Below, piece after piece: positions 25,401 to 33,705 of a DNA stretch of 64,000 nucleotides. The stretch covers positions 446,811,204 to 446,875,203 of the forward strand of contig NC_085138.1 of NCBI RefSeq assembly GCF_035046485.1, in the 5' to 3' direction. The DNA comes from Aedes albopictus (lineage: Eukaryota > Arthropoda > Insecta > Diptera > Culicidae). The translations under genes and the position numbers were made by a program. The notes beneath the pieces were generated by a model, which made no database searches, was not told the origin of the DNA, and saw only the letters and a list, made by a program, of their open reading frames with translations. Numbering within the stretch: the first letter of the stretch is position 1; each line of letters starts with the position of its first letter.

Positions 25401-28400
25401 AAACGCCGCCATCTTGAATTTTGAGCCGCCATCTTGGATTTAAGACCGCCATCTTGGATATTCTGGTCGCCACGTTTGGACTCCGGACATCTTCTCCATA
25501 CCAAATATACCCACATTGCATGGTATGGGACCTAAAACGCCATTAGAGCCGCCATCTTGAATTTGGAGCCACCATCTTGATTTTAGTCCGCCATCTTGGA
25601 TATTCTGGCCGCCATTTTGGGACTCCGGACATCTCTATACAAAATATACCCATATTACATGGTTTTAAAGCCTAATACTCCATTAAAAAGCAGCCATCTT
25701 GAATTTGGAGCCGCCATTTTGGATTTGAGACCGCTATCTTGGATATTGTGGTGGCCATTTCTTTGTTCCATTTCTTCTTCCTCATACCAAATATACCCAT
25801 ATTGCATGGTTTAGAACCAAAATTTTCAACCGCCATCTTGGTTTTTAGACCGCCATCTTGGATATTCTGGTCGCCATCTTGAATATTGGGCCGATACTGG
25901 GGGTTTTCTGGTCTCCAGTATTAATATCCGCACAAAAATCGTCAACCATGCTAAAGGTCACAACAATCGGCACAGCTGGATGTGTCGCATGATGGGGCTT
26001 GGTTCAGTTTTTTTATATGACCAGTTCCACCGGTGCTGGTCCGGATCACTAAAATGGCCATAACTCCGGAACGCCTTGACCGATCCTAACCATTTTCAAT
26101 ACCAAACAATGCGGTGAAATACCGGTTCGATTCGTGCTAAAATCCGTAAAATCGGTCGATGGGAAGTGCCTTAAAAGTGAGTGACCTTTTTTTTGTACAC
26201 AGACACACATACACACATACAGACATCATCTCAATTCGTCGAACTGAGTTGATTGGTATATGTGACTTGACCCTCCGAGCCTTCTATCGAAAATTCGTTT
26301 TTTGAGTGAACATATAGCCTTTCAGTACACTTTGGTGTACGAGAAAGGCAACAATAGGGTAAATAATAATGGATAGAGGGGTTTTCCCGGAATAATTCTT
26401 AGCCAGGCACAATAGTTAAGTCATTTCCATGGCGCGTACCAGCATTGGGGGCGCTGAAATTTTGATACATTGAGTAACCAGCTTTTATTTTACCATGCCA
26501 GCACTGGTCCAAACAATGCACTTCGTTTTTTTCCTGTCACAAATTGGTATTCTTGAATCCGGAATTCTTTATTACACCAACAAACTTATCCTAAAAATTA
26601 CTGACAATTCTCAGGTCATTTTGACAGGTGTAATATGAGCAAGAAAAGGACGGCAACACGATCGATAAAGAAGAATATATGATCCGTCTTTTTCGTGCAT
26701 GTGTGTGGTCTGTCAAAATGACCTGAGAAGTGTCAAACATTTTCATGGCTAGCTTTGTTGGTGTAATGAAGAATACTCGAAAATCTGCAAAGAAAAAACA
26801 ATCACCAGCGCGAAAAAATCTGACAAGCACATAAAAGCCTGGTCAAGGCCTACTTACCGAGTACGAAATAATAAAACACTCACAAAAGTTTAATGTTGGA
26901 AAACTTTCCAAAATTCCACTATGGCGAAATAGGGAATCACTATCACATCGTGTTGCGTTTTAACTAAAAGCTATACCGTCTACCCCCGTTGGTTTGAACG
27001 ACATCTCATGCAAATCAACGGGGTTCATTTTCTAATTTGAACTTCTAGTAACCATGTTGGAATCGAAAAACACACTGATGGTAACCCTTTTTGCTGCTTT
27101 GTTTTGATTCTGCGTTCCGTTTCACCCCGTTCCATGAGCAGAATGACGTTTGAACCATTTTTAGTTTGAACGACGTGCAGATCAGCGGGGGTCAAATTAA
27201 AAAGTGTTCAGATTAGATGCGGTCAAACCAACGAGGGTAGACGGTACACCATTACCATTAATATGCCGTTTGCGAAACACACTGGGAAAATAAAAACATG
27301 TTCAAACGGAATCGGTACACACGGTAGTCAACGAATGTCATCGCTTCGCGATGGCCGCTCCTATTGTGATTGTACCGAACGATGTGCAGGCGACCCCCGT
27401 ATGGATAGTCAAACAATGCAAGAGCAACGCGGCCACAGCCCAAGAAACTTTGATCCCGACCAATCAACGGATGTACGAGCAGTACGGAGCGTCATGGAGT
27501 GTGGCTAATTGTACACATTCCAACCAACCGCTGGACCTGCTGTCTCTCTTATTCTACACCACATGTATGAGTATTTGGATAACTAGTTCTTATAGTGTGA
27601 ACAACTTCAGGAAAACCATCGAAATGCAGCTGTCCTGTGGGAAGGAACGAGTCACCCTTTCGTTCACGCTTGATGAAGAGCATCTCTGTGTGGACGTGGC
27701 CGTCGAAGGAGTTTTCCTCGACTACTTCGATTGTGGCCTGCTACGGTCACTACGGCAGGGAAGCTCCTACACTTTGGCCGTGCGAGAGGGTCACAGTATG
27801 GATATCGCTCAAGTTTGTGGGGACGAACGTTTCTACAACTCGAAGCTGGCCTTGAAAAGAGTAAATCGATCGATTGGTATTGAGGAAACATGCACATGTG
27901 GAAACGTTAGTAGCTTCAGGGACTTTTGGAAACATATCAAACAGTGTAGCAGGGGACCGCACCGAGGAGTTGTTTACGGAGCGGATCGTTATCTATTAAC
28001 TTTGATTGAGTTAGCGATAATTGTTATTCTGATTATTGTTGTCGTGAATTTTCTCGGGTGTTGAAGCTCAAGGTATGATATGGTTTCAATCCAATGATAT
28101 TATGACAAAAAGTCAATGAATGACAGATATTCATGTTGTATTCAAAATAAAATGTAATAAACAAATGTAAATCTGCGAAATCATTTCACCTTTGTCATCA
28201 AAGTATGCCACTTGACTAACCATTTCAGTTACACCCATTTGCATCCAAGTAGACATGCTTTCACTAAAACCTTCTCATGACAGCATCACCTAACCTTAAA
28301 CAACTAGAGTCAATATTTTCACATCACTGACTGCATTCAACCATCAGTTTCATCACATCACTCTCAAGAACACTTTCGACCTGACAAAAAAAACGTGTCA

Positions 28401-29263
28401 TTTGACAAATCGCAAACTTCATTTCAATTCCCTGAACGTCACATGTACAAAATTTACCCTGCCGAAATAATCGCTTTCTAATCCTCTTTTCAGAAAGTGC
28501 GTAAGTTTTTTTTTTGTATTTTTGGTTTCCTTCGGTAGGGTCGGATGACGCGGAATAAAGTGTGTGGTGATGATGGGTAACAGATTCCTGTAAATATGTT
28601 AAATTTTCCCCGTAGTAGAAACTGCTTATTTCTGTAACACTCGAAAAAAAAAACAAACGCGCAGTGATGTCTATCAGTATCTGTTTGTGAACGTCACATA
28701 TGTTGCACTGTTTTTGTCACGTGATCGGTCATGTAAAACTCGATTCGAAACCCAATTGGACGCATTGGAAACACAAAATTTCTCACGAAATTACCCTTAC
28801 ACTTGCAGGGATGGTCACACACACTAGACATTACTAGCACACAAGTATGTATCACCTGGAAATTGTTGTTGAAACAGACACTGATAGACGTCACTGACGT
28901 TTACACTGCAAAAGTTTTTTGAACGTTCCCCCTAACTAATCCCATGCTCTACTAACGCCATCTTTGTTGTTGTTCCCGTTCCGGAAAAAAAAGTACTGGA
29001 TGCTGAGCAAAACGGGCGAAATCCGCCGGGACGAGGCCTGCCTGGACTACGCCGGCCAGGACGTGATACTGTACCCGTGCCACGGCTCCAAGGGCAATCA
29101 GTACTGGAACTACTCGCCGGATTCGCACCTGCTGCGGCATGGATCGTCGGACAAGTGCTTGGCCATCAACGAGAGCAAGCAGAAACTCATCATGGCCGAC
29201 TGCGATTCGTCGGTGGAGGCGCAAAAGTGGCAGTTCCAGAACTACGATCGCAGCAAGCTGTGA
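1487..29263 (+). CDS. Pgant9: Polypeptide N-acetylgalactosaminyltransferase with switchable lectin exon (Pgant9-like)
   Basis: Starts mucin-type O-glycosylation by moving GalNAc from UDP-GalNAc to Ser/Thr in the Golgi lumen. Exons are 1487-2240, 2301-2465, 2526-2719, 2790-3008, 3072-3305, then 3392-3502 or 3770-3874, then 28994-29263. All joins keep frame and use GT-AG, giving 648 or 646 residues. The protein is type II: short basic N-terminus, membrane segment at about 11-30, acidic/basic stem, GT-A catalytic domain from about 180 with the metal-binding DSH triad at 299-301 and the WGGEN signature at 407-411, then a ricin-type lectin domain (alpha repeat in the alternative exon, beta and gamma repeats in the last exon, ending in a QKW motif). 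The last intron is 25 kb and hosts two other genes. Membership of the GalNAc-transferase family is certain. The Pgant9 name rests on length and the duplicated lectin exon, which Drosophila Pgant9 also has. Confidence 0.93.
3392..3502 (+). other. Pgant9: Pgant alternative lectin exon A (basic)
   Basis: A 37-codon phase-0 exon carrying a complete lectin alpha repeat: CLD motif, then [11 protein letters not shown] before the donor gtaaat. Six Arg/Lys against one Asp give net charge about +5. The acceptor (aatcaag before gtaaga) has almost no pyrimidine tract, so this exon probably needs an enhancer or is used in selected tissues. It joins directly to YWMLSKTG of the last exon. Confidence 0.85.
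3770..3874 (+). other. Pgant9: Pgant alternative lectin exon B (acidic)
   Basis: A 35-codon phase-0 exon homologous to exon A: CIDS in place of CLDA and [11 protein letters not shown] before the donor gtattt. Net charge is about -2 (one Lys; two Asp and one Glu). A long pyrimidine-rich tract precedes the acceptor atcccag. Exons A and B end at the same protein position, so use of both would duplicate the alpha repeat; they are most simply mutually exclusive. Confidence 0.85.
3875..4640. other. Start of the 25 kb Pgant intron, no feature
   Basis: AT-rich intron sequence after exon B. I see no gene, no clear inverted repeat and no conserved motif. The short open frames here look random. Confidence 0.5.
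4640..5760. repeat. Degenerate GAATTCC satellite, purine-rich on the + strand
   Basis: Built from drifting copies of gaattcctggaggaattcct with internal periods of roughly 12-30 bp. It contains long accidental open frames on both strands rich in KEFQEE or NSFRSS residues, which come from the repeat and not from a gene. Confidence 0.8.
5444..5602 (+). repeat. Regular 24-bp tandem array inside the GAATTCC satellite
   Basis: About six to seven near-identical units of gaattccaggaggaactcc plus tgaag (24 bp). As a frame the units read LLKEFQEE over and over. The low divergence against the surrounding satellite suggests recent slippage or unequal exchange. Confidence 0.8.
6155..6270. repeat. Short foldback element
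   Basis: gagttgcaaaaagttgattt at about 6162 is mirrored by aaatcgagttttgcaacgag near 6250, and the arms continue inward through tatccaacgaggc and gagttggata. A hairpin MITE or its remnant. Confidence 0.6.
6295..6415. repeat. Cluster of ATGCAACT palindromes
   Basis: The unit ttcataatgcaactcaaatg and its reverse complement alternate about five times, making overlapping palindromes. Likely a slipped or foldback-derived repeat directly following the hairpin at 6155-6270. Confidence 0.65.
6520..7180. repeat. Degenerate GAATTCC satellite, pyrimidine-rich on the + strand
   Basis: Same family as at 4640-5760 but in reverse polarity, with drifting ttcctccagaaattcttcag-like units. The stretch 5760-6150 before it and 7180-7812 after it are AT-rich intron sequence without a gene I can support. 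Confidence 0.7.
7813..7990. repeat. Near-perfect long hairpin element, 178 bp
   Basis: Opens with cccaagtaacacacttgtca and closes with its reverse complement. The arms are about 72 bp with few mismatches and leave a loop of some 30 bp (tactttctagcaag region). The ends match those of the hairpin at 57038-57204, so both belong to one family. On a transcript of the host intron it would fold into a long double-stranded RNA stem. Confidence 0.8.
8180..9640. repeat. Degenerate GAATTCC satellite with a polarity switch
   Basis: Pyrimidine-rich units up to about 8750, then purine-rich units (gaaggaatttctg-like) to 9640. A short unrelated piece at about 9215-9340 (ggggtcgtctataaatgacg) resembles a common dispersed repeat. 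No gene is seen. Confidence 0.6.
9652..10576. mobile_element. Foldback TA-target element, 925 bp, copy 1
   Basis: Ends are caggggatggccaaaatgtt and its inverse, flanked on each side by TA (9650-9651 and 10577-10578), as for Tc1/mariner-type insertions. The arms are some 300 bp long and diverged; for example tcggaaaccagtgaaccgaa at about 9888 mirrors ttcggttcactggtttccga near 10319. No transposase frame exists, so it is non-autonomous. A second copy lies at 47724-48818. Confidence 0.85.
10740..11480. repeat. Degenerate GAATTCC satellite, purine-rich on the + strand
   Basis: Highly drifted aaggaatttctgaagaaatt units. The 97-codon open frame at 10764-11057 is a by-product of the repeat (Lys/Glu/Ile-rich, no domain). 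Confidence 0.6.
11710..11900. mobile_element. TTTGGCATAA-type inverted-repeat element
   Basis: Terminal repeats ctaccccatttggcataatg and inverse at both ends over about 26 bp with one mismatch. The interior is made of catttggcataatggcc and its complement in short tandem steps. No coding capacity; the antisense open frame here is repeat-derived. The following 11900-12680 is AT-rich and shows no feature. Confidence 0.75.
12683..13066. mobile_element. TIR element with ctgagagagaggagacagct ends
   Basis: ctgagagagaggagacagct at the left returns inverted as agctgtctcctctctctctc at the right, with a one-step CT expansion. Both ends abut tata. Size about 384 bp, no coding capacity; a MITE. Confidence 0.75.
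13246..14252. mobile_element. Composite TIR element, copy 1, with two nested insertions
   Basis: Ends are cctaggataggatg and inverse. The same element lies at 52609-53145 in a 537-bp form. Comparison shows two extra blocks here: a TTAA-flanked hairpin at 13608-13808 and a block of about 260 bp near 13336-13592 framed by repeats of gtgctaccac. The short copy lacks both, so they are later insertions. Confidence 0.75.
13608..13808. mobile_element. TTAA-target hairpin MITE (piggyBac-like)
   Basis: Starts ggtgaatatatgacgaagcc, ends in its inverse with one mismatch, and is flanked by ttaa at 13604-13607 and 13809-13812. The arms pair along nearly the full length (ccaatcgatcaa near the centre). TTAA duplication is the hallmark of piggyBac-type transposases. 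201 bp, non-autonomous. Confidence 0.85.
14270..14480. mobile_element. TIR element(s) with cactgcacgaattcatgctgg ends
   Basis: ccactacacgaatttatgct at about 14274 mirrors agcatgaattcgtgcagtga near 14378. A second palindromic end, ccctatagggcactgca, follows at 14462-14478, so two related MITE fragments appear to be joined. 14480-15275 holds no further feature that I can support. Confidence 0.6.
15376..16080 (+). CDS. Unknown tail-anchored cysteine-rich protein, paralogue 1
   Basis: 234 residues, one exon, nested on the same strand in the last Pgant intron. I do not recognise the family. The start at 15376 is chosen because it aligns with the only start of the paralogue at 27351; the frame stays open 14 codons upstream. 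There is no signal peptide. The body is rich in short hydrophobic strands and has 11 cysteines, all shared with the paralogue (CSCGN near the C-terminal third, FDCGLL in the middle). Shared motifs are [31 protein letters not shown] and RFYNSKLAL. The last ~23 residues form one hydrophobic segment ([19 protein letters not shown]), so the protein is probably tail-anchored with its body in the cytosol. Roughly 70% identity between the pair, with many silent changes, argues that it is a functional gene. Confidence 0.8.
   Translation: MVTSFVTVPNNVGTPAWTVSQCKNSAAGTQEYSIPPNQRLSEQYDGSWNLANCTHFNQPLELLSFIFYTTCMGIWISSYYVRNNSTRKTIEMQFSCGKDRVTLAIAFDEEHLCVDMAVDGIFLDYFDCGLLRRGDSYAFGVQEGHSMDIVQVCRKGRFYNSKLALVRVNRTIGIEEACSCGNVSGFRTFWGRIKQCSRGLHRGVVIRADGYLVMLIELIIIVILIIVFVNLLGC
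16118..16375. mobile_element. MITE inserted in the 3' flank of paralogue 1
   Basis: Terminal repeats atcacagacaaacaga at 16118 and the inverse ending at 16375, extending with mismatches to about 25 bp. The paralogous block reads gatgatattatgac without it (near 28098), which proves insertion after the duplication. The target repeat is short (gat or tgat by this alignment). 258 bp, no coding capacity. Confidence 0.9.
16800..16950. repeat. Fragment shared with the 52 kb palindrome locus
   Basis: ggtacgaaactgattacact followed by cattcgaagagggtattctg and the ttagagggttcgaaaagtcg tail also occur at 52298-52365. Here only a partial copy of the inverted element is kept (aatgagtgtacgaatagtgt on the left). 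The stretch 16556-16800 shows nothing else. Confidence 0.7.
16985..19195. repeat. Degenerate GAATTCC satellite, mostly pyrimidine-rich
   Basis: Best-preserved units lie at 17090-17600 and 17740-18330: drifting cctcgggaattcctccagga blocks of about 27-30 bp. Polarity turns purine-rich after about 18780. Long overlapping frames on both strands (up to 188 codons) are products of the 3-divisible period and carry no domain. Confidence 0.8.
19200..21440. repeat. CATCTCT low-complexity tract, 2.2 kb
   Basis: Nearly pure pyrimidine-plus-A sequence made of catctctcatctttcatc-like 7-10 bp steps, with catcatcatc interruptions. Two longer phrases (ctcaatttttcaatcaac and accacagtcat) recur at about 19255, 19538 and 19424, 19690, so larger units of about 280 bp were also duplicated. 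The open frames here (Ser/His/Leu/Ile-rich) are artefacts. Confidence 0.85.
21456..21572. repeat. Minisatellite, taccctctcgggggaattc units
   Basis: Four units of about 32 bp, the core taccctctcgggggaattc being exact in the last two and varied in the first two. Sits at the edge of the CATCTCT tract. Confidence 0.75.
21700..24115. repeat. Degenerate GAATTCC satellite with polarity switch near 22.55 kb
   Basis: Left part (to about 22550) is pyrimidine-rich, right part is purine-rich on the + strand. Units are strongly drifted. No gene is supported; the 141-codon antisense frame at 23047-23472 is Phe-rich repeat translation. Confidence 0.65.
24138..26352. mobile_element. Satellite-bearing element with gcctttctcgt ends
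   Basis: gcgcctttctcgt at 24138 and acgagaaaggcaac ending at 26352 are inverted to each other. Between them lie an AT-rich left part, the 145-bp satellite (24590-25910), and a right part with acacacatacacacatacag and cgtcgaactgagttgattgg phrases that I know as a common dispersed 3' end in Aedes. Whether this is one element or a nest of several is not resolved. Confidence 0.5.
24590..25910. repeat. 145-bp satellite array, about nine units
   Basis: The landmark ggactccggacatcttcc recurs near 24645, 24790, 24939, 25065, 25211, 25358, 25478 and 25620, and in worn form near 25761. Steps are mainly 141-149 bp, with 120-126 where a sub-unit is lost. Each unit contains two to four copies of gccgccatcttgaatttt and a tail of caaatatacccatattgcat. 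Confidence 0.85.
26556..26779. mobile_element. Foldback MITE with attacaccaacaaa ends
   Basis: tctttattacaccaacaaac on the left mirrors tttgttggtgtaatgaagaa on the right, and the inner blocks ctcaggtcattttgacag and ctgtcaaaatgacctgag pair exactly. About 224 bp, no coding capacity. Confidence 0.8.
26976..27244. mobile_element. TA-target MITE next to duplicated copy 2
   Basis: Left end ccgtctacccccgttggttt, right end its inverse (aaccaacgagggtagacgg), flanked by TA at 26974-26975 and 27245-27246. The right TA is the first point of homology with the block at 15278, so the element inserted at the edge of, or into, the duplicated block. 269 bp. Confidence 0.85.
27246..28255. repeat. Duplicated block, copy 2
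   Basis: Homologous to 15278-16555. It keeps the uninterrupted 3' flank (gatattatgac), which serves as the empty site for the MITE of copy 1. The two blocks are in direct orientation, about 12 kb apart, inside one intron. Confidence 0.8.
27351..28064 (+). CDS. Unknown tail-anchored cysteine-rich protein, paralogue 2
   Basis: 237 residues, one exon, same strand as the host Pgant gene. Family not recognised. It aligns end to end with the product at 15376-16080: 11 shared cysteines, [43 protein letters not shown] and IKQCSRG. Differences are small: a two-residue insertion (SL) after CGLLR, and one residue less near VNNFRK. The C-terminal segment [19 protein letters not shown] is a single hydrophobic helix with a final cysteine, which suits a tail-anchored membrane protein. 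Neither copy has an intron, so an ancient retrocopy followed by segmental duplication is possible. No promoter element could be assigned. Confidence 0.8.
   Translation: MAAPIVIVPNDVQATPVWIVKQCKSNAATAQETLIPTNQRMYEQYGASWSVANCTHSNQPLDLLSLLFYTTCMSIWITSSYSVNNFRKTIEMQLSCGKERVTLSFTLDEEHLCVDVAVEGVFLDYFDCGLLRSLRQGSSYTLAVREGHSMDIAQVCGDERFYNSKLALKRVNRSIGIEETCTCGNVSSFRDFWKHIKQCSRGPHRGVVYGADRYLLTLIELAIIVILIIVVVNFLGC
28662..28896. mobile_element. MITE with cagtgatgtctatcagtatc ends
   Basis: The left end returns inverted as gatagacgtcactg at the right over about 26 bp with two mismatches. It lies only some 100 bp before the last Pgant exon, within the region expected to hold the branch point side of the 25 kb intron. 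The stretch 28256-28660 holds no gene. Confidence 0.7.
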
Positions 29264-29980
29264 GTTCGCCCATGGGTGAACGTCATCGATGGATGAACAA
29301 TAGAATTTGCCAAGGTGTATAAAAATGCGACGGGAAAGTGGATAGAAACAAAATGGCGCAATAGGTAATCGATTTATATTGTTTTTATTCCCCACGCGCA
29401 TGGCTGAGTCCAGAGTCCTAGTTAGTTGAATGATTTTAATGTGATTTTTGCGTTAATTTATTGTTAGATACAGAGAAATTGTAGAAGAAAACTCCTCGTT
29501 GAAGGTTTCCTCCGACTAAGAACCAAACAATAACGAGGTGGAATACTATTATGTTCGCTCCATTCCAAGTAAAAATAAGCAAACTGCCATATCTTCCCGA
29601 CCAGCAACTTGAACCACAACCTTCCTGTTTTTTTTAGTTTACGTACCTATCTTAAACGAAAGATTTCATATTTTGCTCGCATGCTTGCGTTTTCGCACAA
29701 AATGACAATCGCAAATCTGTAATTCCTGTAAATTTCGTTCTTCCATTGATTTCTATTTTTGTGCGCTCGTCGGCACAAACCAATCAGAGATCTACGCCTG
29801 CTACGATTCTGTTCTTTAGTCATGGCCTACTTCTAGGCTTGAAACTTGTATCGGTAATAATTTTGACACATAAAAACAGTTGTAATAGTGGATCGGTCAA
29901 ATTGGCCAGAAGTTGTATTGAAAACACTTTACTACTGACTATGCTGACAAATAAAGTCCTTACTTGAAACTGAAATTACT
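29264..29980 (+). other. 3' untranslated region of Pgant
   Basis: AT-rich sequence after the stop codon at 29261-29263. The first good cleavage signal is AATAAA at 29950-29955, which gives a trailer of about 700 nt. Further signals at 30656 and 31302 could serve longer forms. Confidence 0.55.
29950..29955 (+). terminator. Polyadenylation signal candidate of Pgant
   Basis: AATAAA followed within 30 bases by AT-rich sequence. First canonical hexamer downstream of the stop codon that I noticed; its use is inferred. Confidence 0.45.
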
Positions 29981-31855
29981 GAAGCTACGTGTCCAGATTA
30001 TAGCAGTTACAGGCTTTATTTTCCTTGCTTATCCTTATCACTTTTGTTTGGTCTTTTTCCCGGAATGGATATCGAAAAAGTTGCTCAAATCACGGTGGAA
30101 CTAAGCAGAAACGGAAACCCTATACATTCCAATCAAGTACCACACTACCCAACATCACATAAACAAATAAGAAGAAGGAAAAAAACAACAAAGTAAGCCA
30201 AACTTGATAGTCGAAAGAGATAGAGACAGCACACTTTAAAACTGACAGCTGACAGCTGCCACACCGCCGGCCACGGCTGAACACCGTTCAAACATATCAA
30301 AGTACGACATGCAGAATGAAATACGAACATTTAGGAAGAAAGCGAGTTTGCCATAGATGAACTGATTTTCTCCGAGCTTTCGTTGAATTTTAACTTATAT
30401 ACTTATCGAAAAAAAAACCGTAAGCATACACACATACACAACACAAACAAACTGACATATCCAAGCGGTGGGAGCGAGAGGAAACGAAAGAGAATGCAAT
30501 TCTTCCCATTGATAATTTTTAAAAAGTAACTCCATCACAAGAGACTATCGAACTGTTTACTTATACAATACTAATTGTTTTATTTCTACAGTTGTAATTA
30601 AGGACCCTAGGAATGTGATTCGTTTTCTTTGTTCTATTCCTGCAATCAACCGAGAAAAATAAAGAAAATACGAGATTGAAACAAACACAAGGAAAAAAAC
30701 AGTAAATTCCTTGATCAAAAATTGAAACAAGAATGCGTTTTGAGAAGTTCGTGTGGTTCGATCGTGGATCGCCAGATGTCTGGGCTGTGTAGGGTGTGAA
30801 AGAGAGAAAGAGAGAGTTGGAACGAATGAGCGTATTTCTACATGTGCCTTGTAAATTATTATTATTATTAATATTATATCATATCCGTAAACAGTTGTAG
30901 AACGAAACACAGACGTAAGAAGTCTATCAATTAAAAAAAACATAACTGACCTACAAGCAAGCATGTTGTTTCTCCAAAACGGAAGCTAAAAACAAGAAAG
31001 TGGAAGTAAAACAAGTTGATCTTACATTGTAGTTATACAAAGACAAACAAGTAAAACAATTATCAAAAAAACTTCTCCTATTATATCTTGCAAAAAAAAA
31101 ATGCGATAGGTACAAGATACTTGTGTAAATACATATCCTCGGTTTAATTTTAAGTCAAAAGAAGAAAAAAAAGATAAAGTGTAAACAAATTAATTCTACG
31201 GAAAACTCTTCGCTGCAATAACAAACATTGATACAAGAAAAAAGAAAGAGAAAGTACACCCTATGGAAACAAAACAATTTAGCGCGTAATGATGCAATTA
31301 TAGAATAAAGAAAACACATTACGATGAATTGGAATGTAATCAATTGATCCGGATGCGTCCGGAAGCGTATTGAATTGTGAAAGCCTACTTCGATGCATCG
31401 TGAACAACCATGCGTCTCCACTTGGTCGTTCCGTCTTGTGTCACCACGTGTGGGTTGTCGCGCAGCATGTTTGGCTGGGTGGGATGTCGCGTCACATGTT
31501 GTATGCAAGTCGTCAGCCAGTTGTGTGTTTGAGGGAAAATTCAAATACAAATGAAGCATTCATTCCGCTGCCATTTGACCATCCGAGACAGACTTGGATC
31601 ATTTGTTTTCGAATATAAAAGCAAAGTGTAGACGTCTCATATTTTAACCTAAATCAGTATGCCCCCTCAGGGTTACAAATTCCTAGACAAAATTCAAGCT
31701 ATGAAAGAAACCAACACTGCGAAAAAAAGGTAACCTGTCAGAAAAATGAACTATTACAAAATTGATCGATGACCCAACAGCAATTATGAAACCTCATTAT
31801 CCAGGGTTTGGAAATTGTTATTCATCAAGGTATCAGACCAAAGTTTATGTTGTGT
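29980..31855. other. AT-rich non-coding DNA downstream of Pgant
   Basis: A-rich on the + strand with acacacatacacaacacaaa-like simple sequence near 30430. No inverted element or gene is supported. It may belong to a longer Pgant 3' UTR. Confidence 0.4.
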
Positions 31856-31859
31856 GTTC

Positions 31860-33060
31860 TATCGGGAAATACAGGAAGAATTCCAGCAGGAATCCCCAAA
31901 GAAATTTTCAGGAGGAATCCCCGAAGGATTTTTAGTTGAAGTCCCCGATGGAATTCCAGGGAGAATCTCCGAACGAATTCCAGAAGGGTTTCCTAAAGGA
32001 AGTCCAGGAGGAATTTCAAGATTTTTTCCCTGCAGAAATTCCAGGAGGAAGGTCCAGGTGGGTGGGATCCCCGAAGGATTTTCAAGAGTAATCTCCGAAC
32101 GAATTCCCATAGAAATCCTTGAAAGATTTCCAGAGGGAATCTTTCCACAAAGGGGAATGGATTTCCAGGAGGAATCCTTGAAGGAATTCCAGGAGGAATC
32201 GCCGAACGAATTCCAGAAGTAGTCCCCGTAGGAATTCCACCAGGAATCCACAAAGAAATTCTAAGAAACAATCCCTGAGCAAATTCCAGGACGAATCCCA
32301 GAAGGCATTCCAGAAGTATTCCCTGGTGGAATTCCAAGAGGAATCTCTGAAGAATCATTGAAGGAAATGCAGGAGATCTCGAAGAATTCCAGAAGAACCC
32401 CCCGAACGAATTCAAGGAGGAATATCCGCATGAATTCAAAGAGGGATCCCCGAAGGGATTCCAGGAGGAATCCCCGTACGTATTCCATAAGGAATCCAGT
32501 GGGAATCTTTCCAGAAAAGGGAAAGGATTTCCAGAAAGAATCCTCGAAGGATTTCCAAGGAATTTCCAAGAGGCACACGCTAAGGAATTCCAAAAGGAAT
32601 CGCCGAATGAATTCCAGGAGGAATTCCAGAAGTAGTCGCCGAAAGAATTTCAGGACGATTGGAATCCAGGAAGAACCTTCGAAGGAAATGCAGGAAGAAT
32701 CTCAAAGAATTCCAGCAGGAATCGCCAACAAAATTCCAAAGAAAAGTTCCTAAGGAATTTGATGAGGAATTCCCAAACGATTTCTAGAATTATCTAAAAG
32801 GATAAAAGAACTTACAGGGGGAAATCTCGAAAGGTTTCAGGAGAAATCCTTGAAGGAACTCCAGAAGAAATCCCCAAAGAAATTATATGAGGAATTCTCG
32901 ATGGAAGTCCAGGACGAATCCCTGAAGAAATTTCAGGAGCAATCCCCGAGGAAACTTCAGCAGGAATCCCCCAAGAAATTCCTGGAGGAATCCTTAAAAG
33001 ATTTCCAGGGTGAATCTCTGCAGAACAGGGAATAGATTTTCAGAAAGAATCCCCGAAATA
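31860..33060. repeat. Degenerate GAATTCC satellite, purine-rich on the + strand
   Basis: Drifting aggaattccaggaggaatcc blocks, with recurrent gaatccccgaa. Long frames on both strands (up to 148 codons) are repeat-derived. 33060-33520 is AT-rich with satellite traces. Confidence 0.8.
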
Positions 33061-33524
33061 CCCGCGCGTTTACCGCTTCAGCAGTATCAGCTCTATTTAC
33101 TCTTCATTTGCATGGTAAGTTTTACTTGACTCCAATAAATACAATCCTTGAGGAAGCCAAAGAGAAACACTAAAATGCATTCTCTTGAATAAAAAAAAAA
33201 TATTTAAAAAAAATATAAATAAAGGAATCCATGGAAGGAATCAGAAATAAATAATTGAAAGAATTCCATAACAAAAATAAAATAAAAGGAATTCCTGGAA
33301 CATTTCCATGAAAATCGGTTTAAGAATTAGGAAAAAAAAATCTGGAGAACTTCAAAACAGATTTCTGTGAATAATGCCTTGAAGAATTTCGAGAGGAATC
33401 CTTGAAATAATTCAGGGAGAAATCTCGCTCACTCTGTACAGCACCTAAATGCATTCTATTCTAAAACTACGTTATCGAACTAATTTCCAGTCCGATTGGG
33501 GGTCCATTTATAAGTTGCCGTTAG

Positions 33525-33705
33525 CCGATATCCAAGTTTCCGGGCCCGTTAGAGCATATGCTCAGAAAAGGGTCAGGTGTCAGCCGCTTGGTGGAAGAGC
33601 AACTGACGTAAAACTGCAAGTGTCGGGGCTGGGACCGAAACCATGAACATCCACCTATGAAGTGAACATGTAGGCACTATGCTACGGGCCCCGGCAATAT
33701 CCATT
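33525..33705 (-). mobile_element. tRNA-derived SINE, antisense
   Basis: Read on the - strand, the head has an A-box-like tagcatagtgcc and a B-box-like ggtttcggtccc, spaced as in a tRNA-like pol III promoter, then a non-tRNA body. The family is not identified. Confidence 0.5.
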
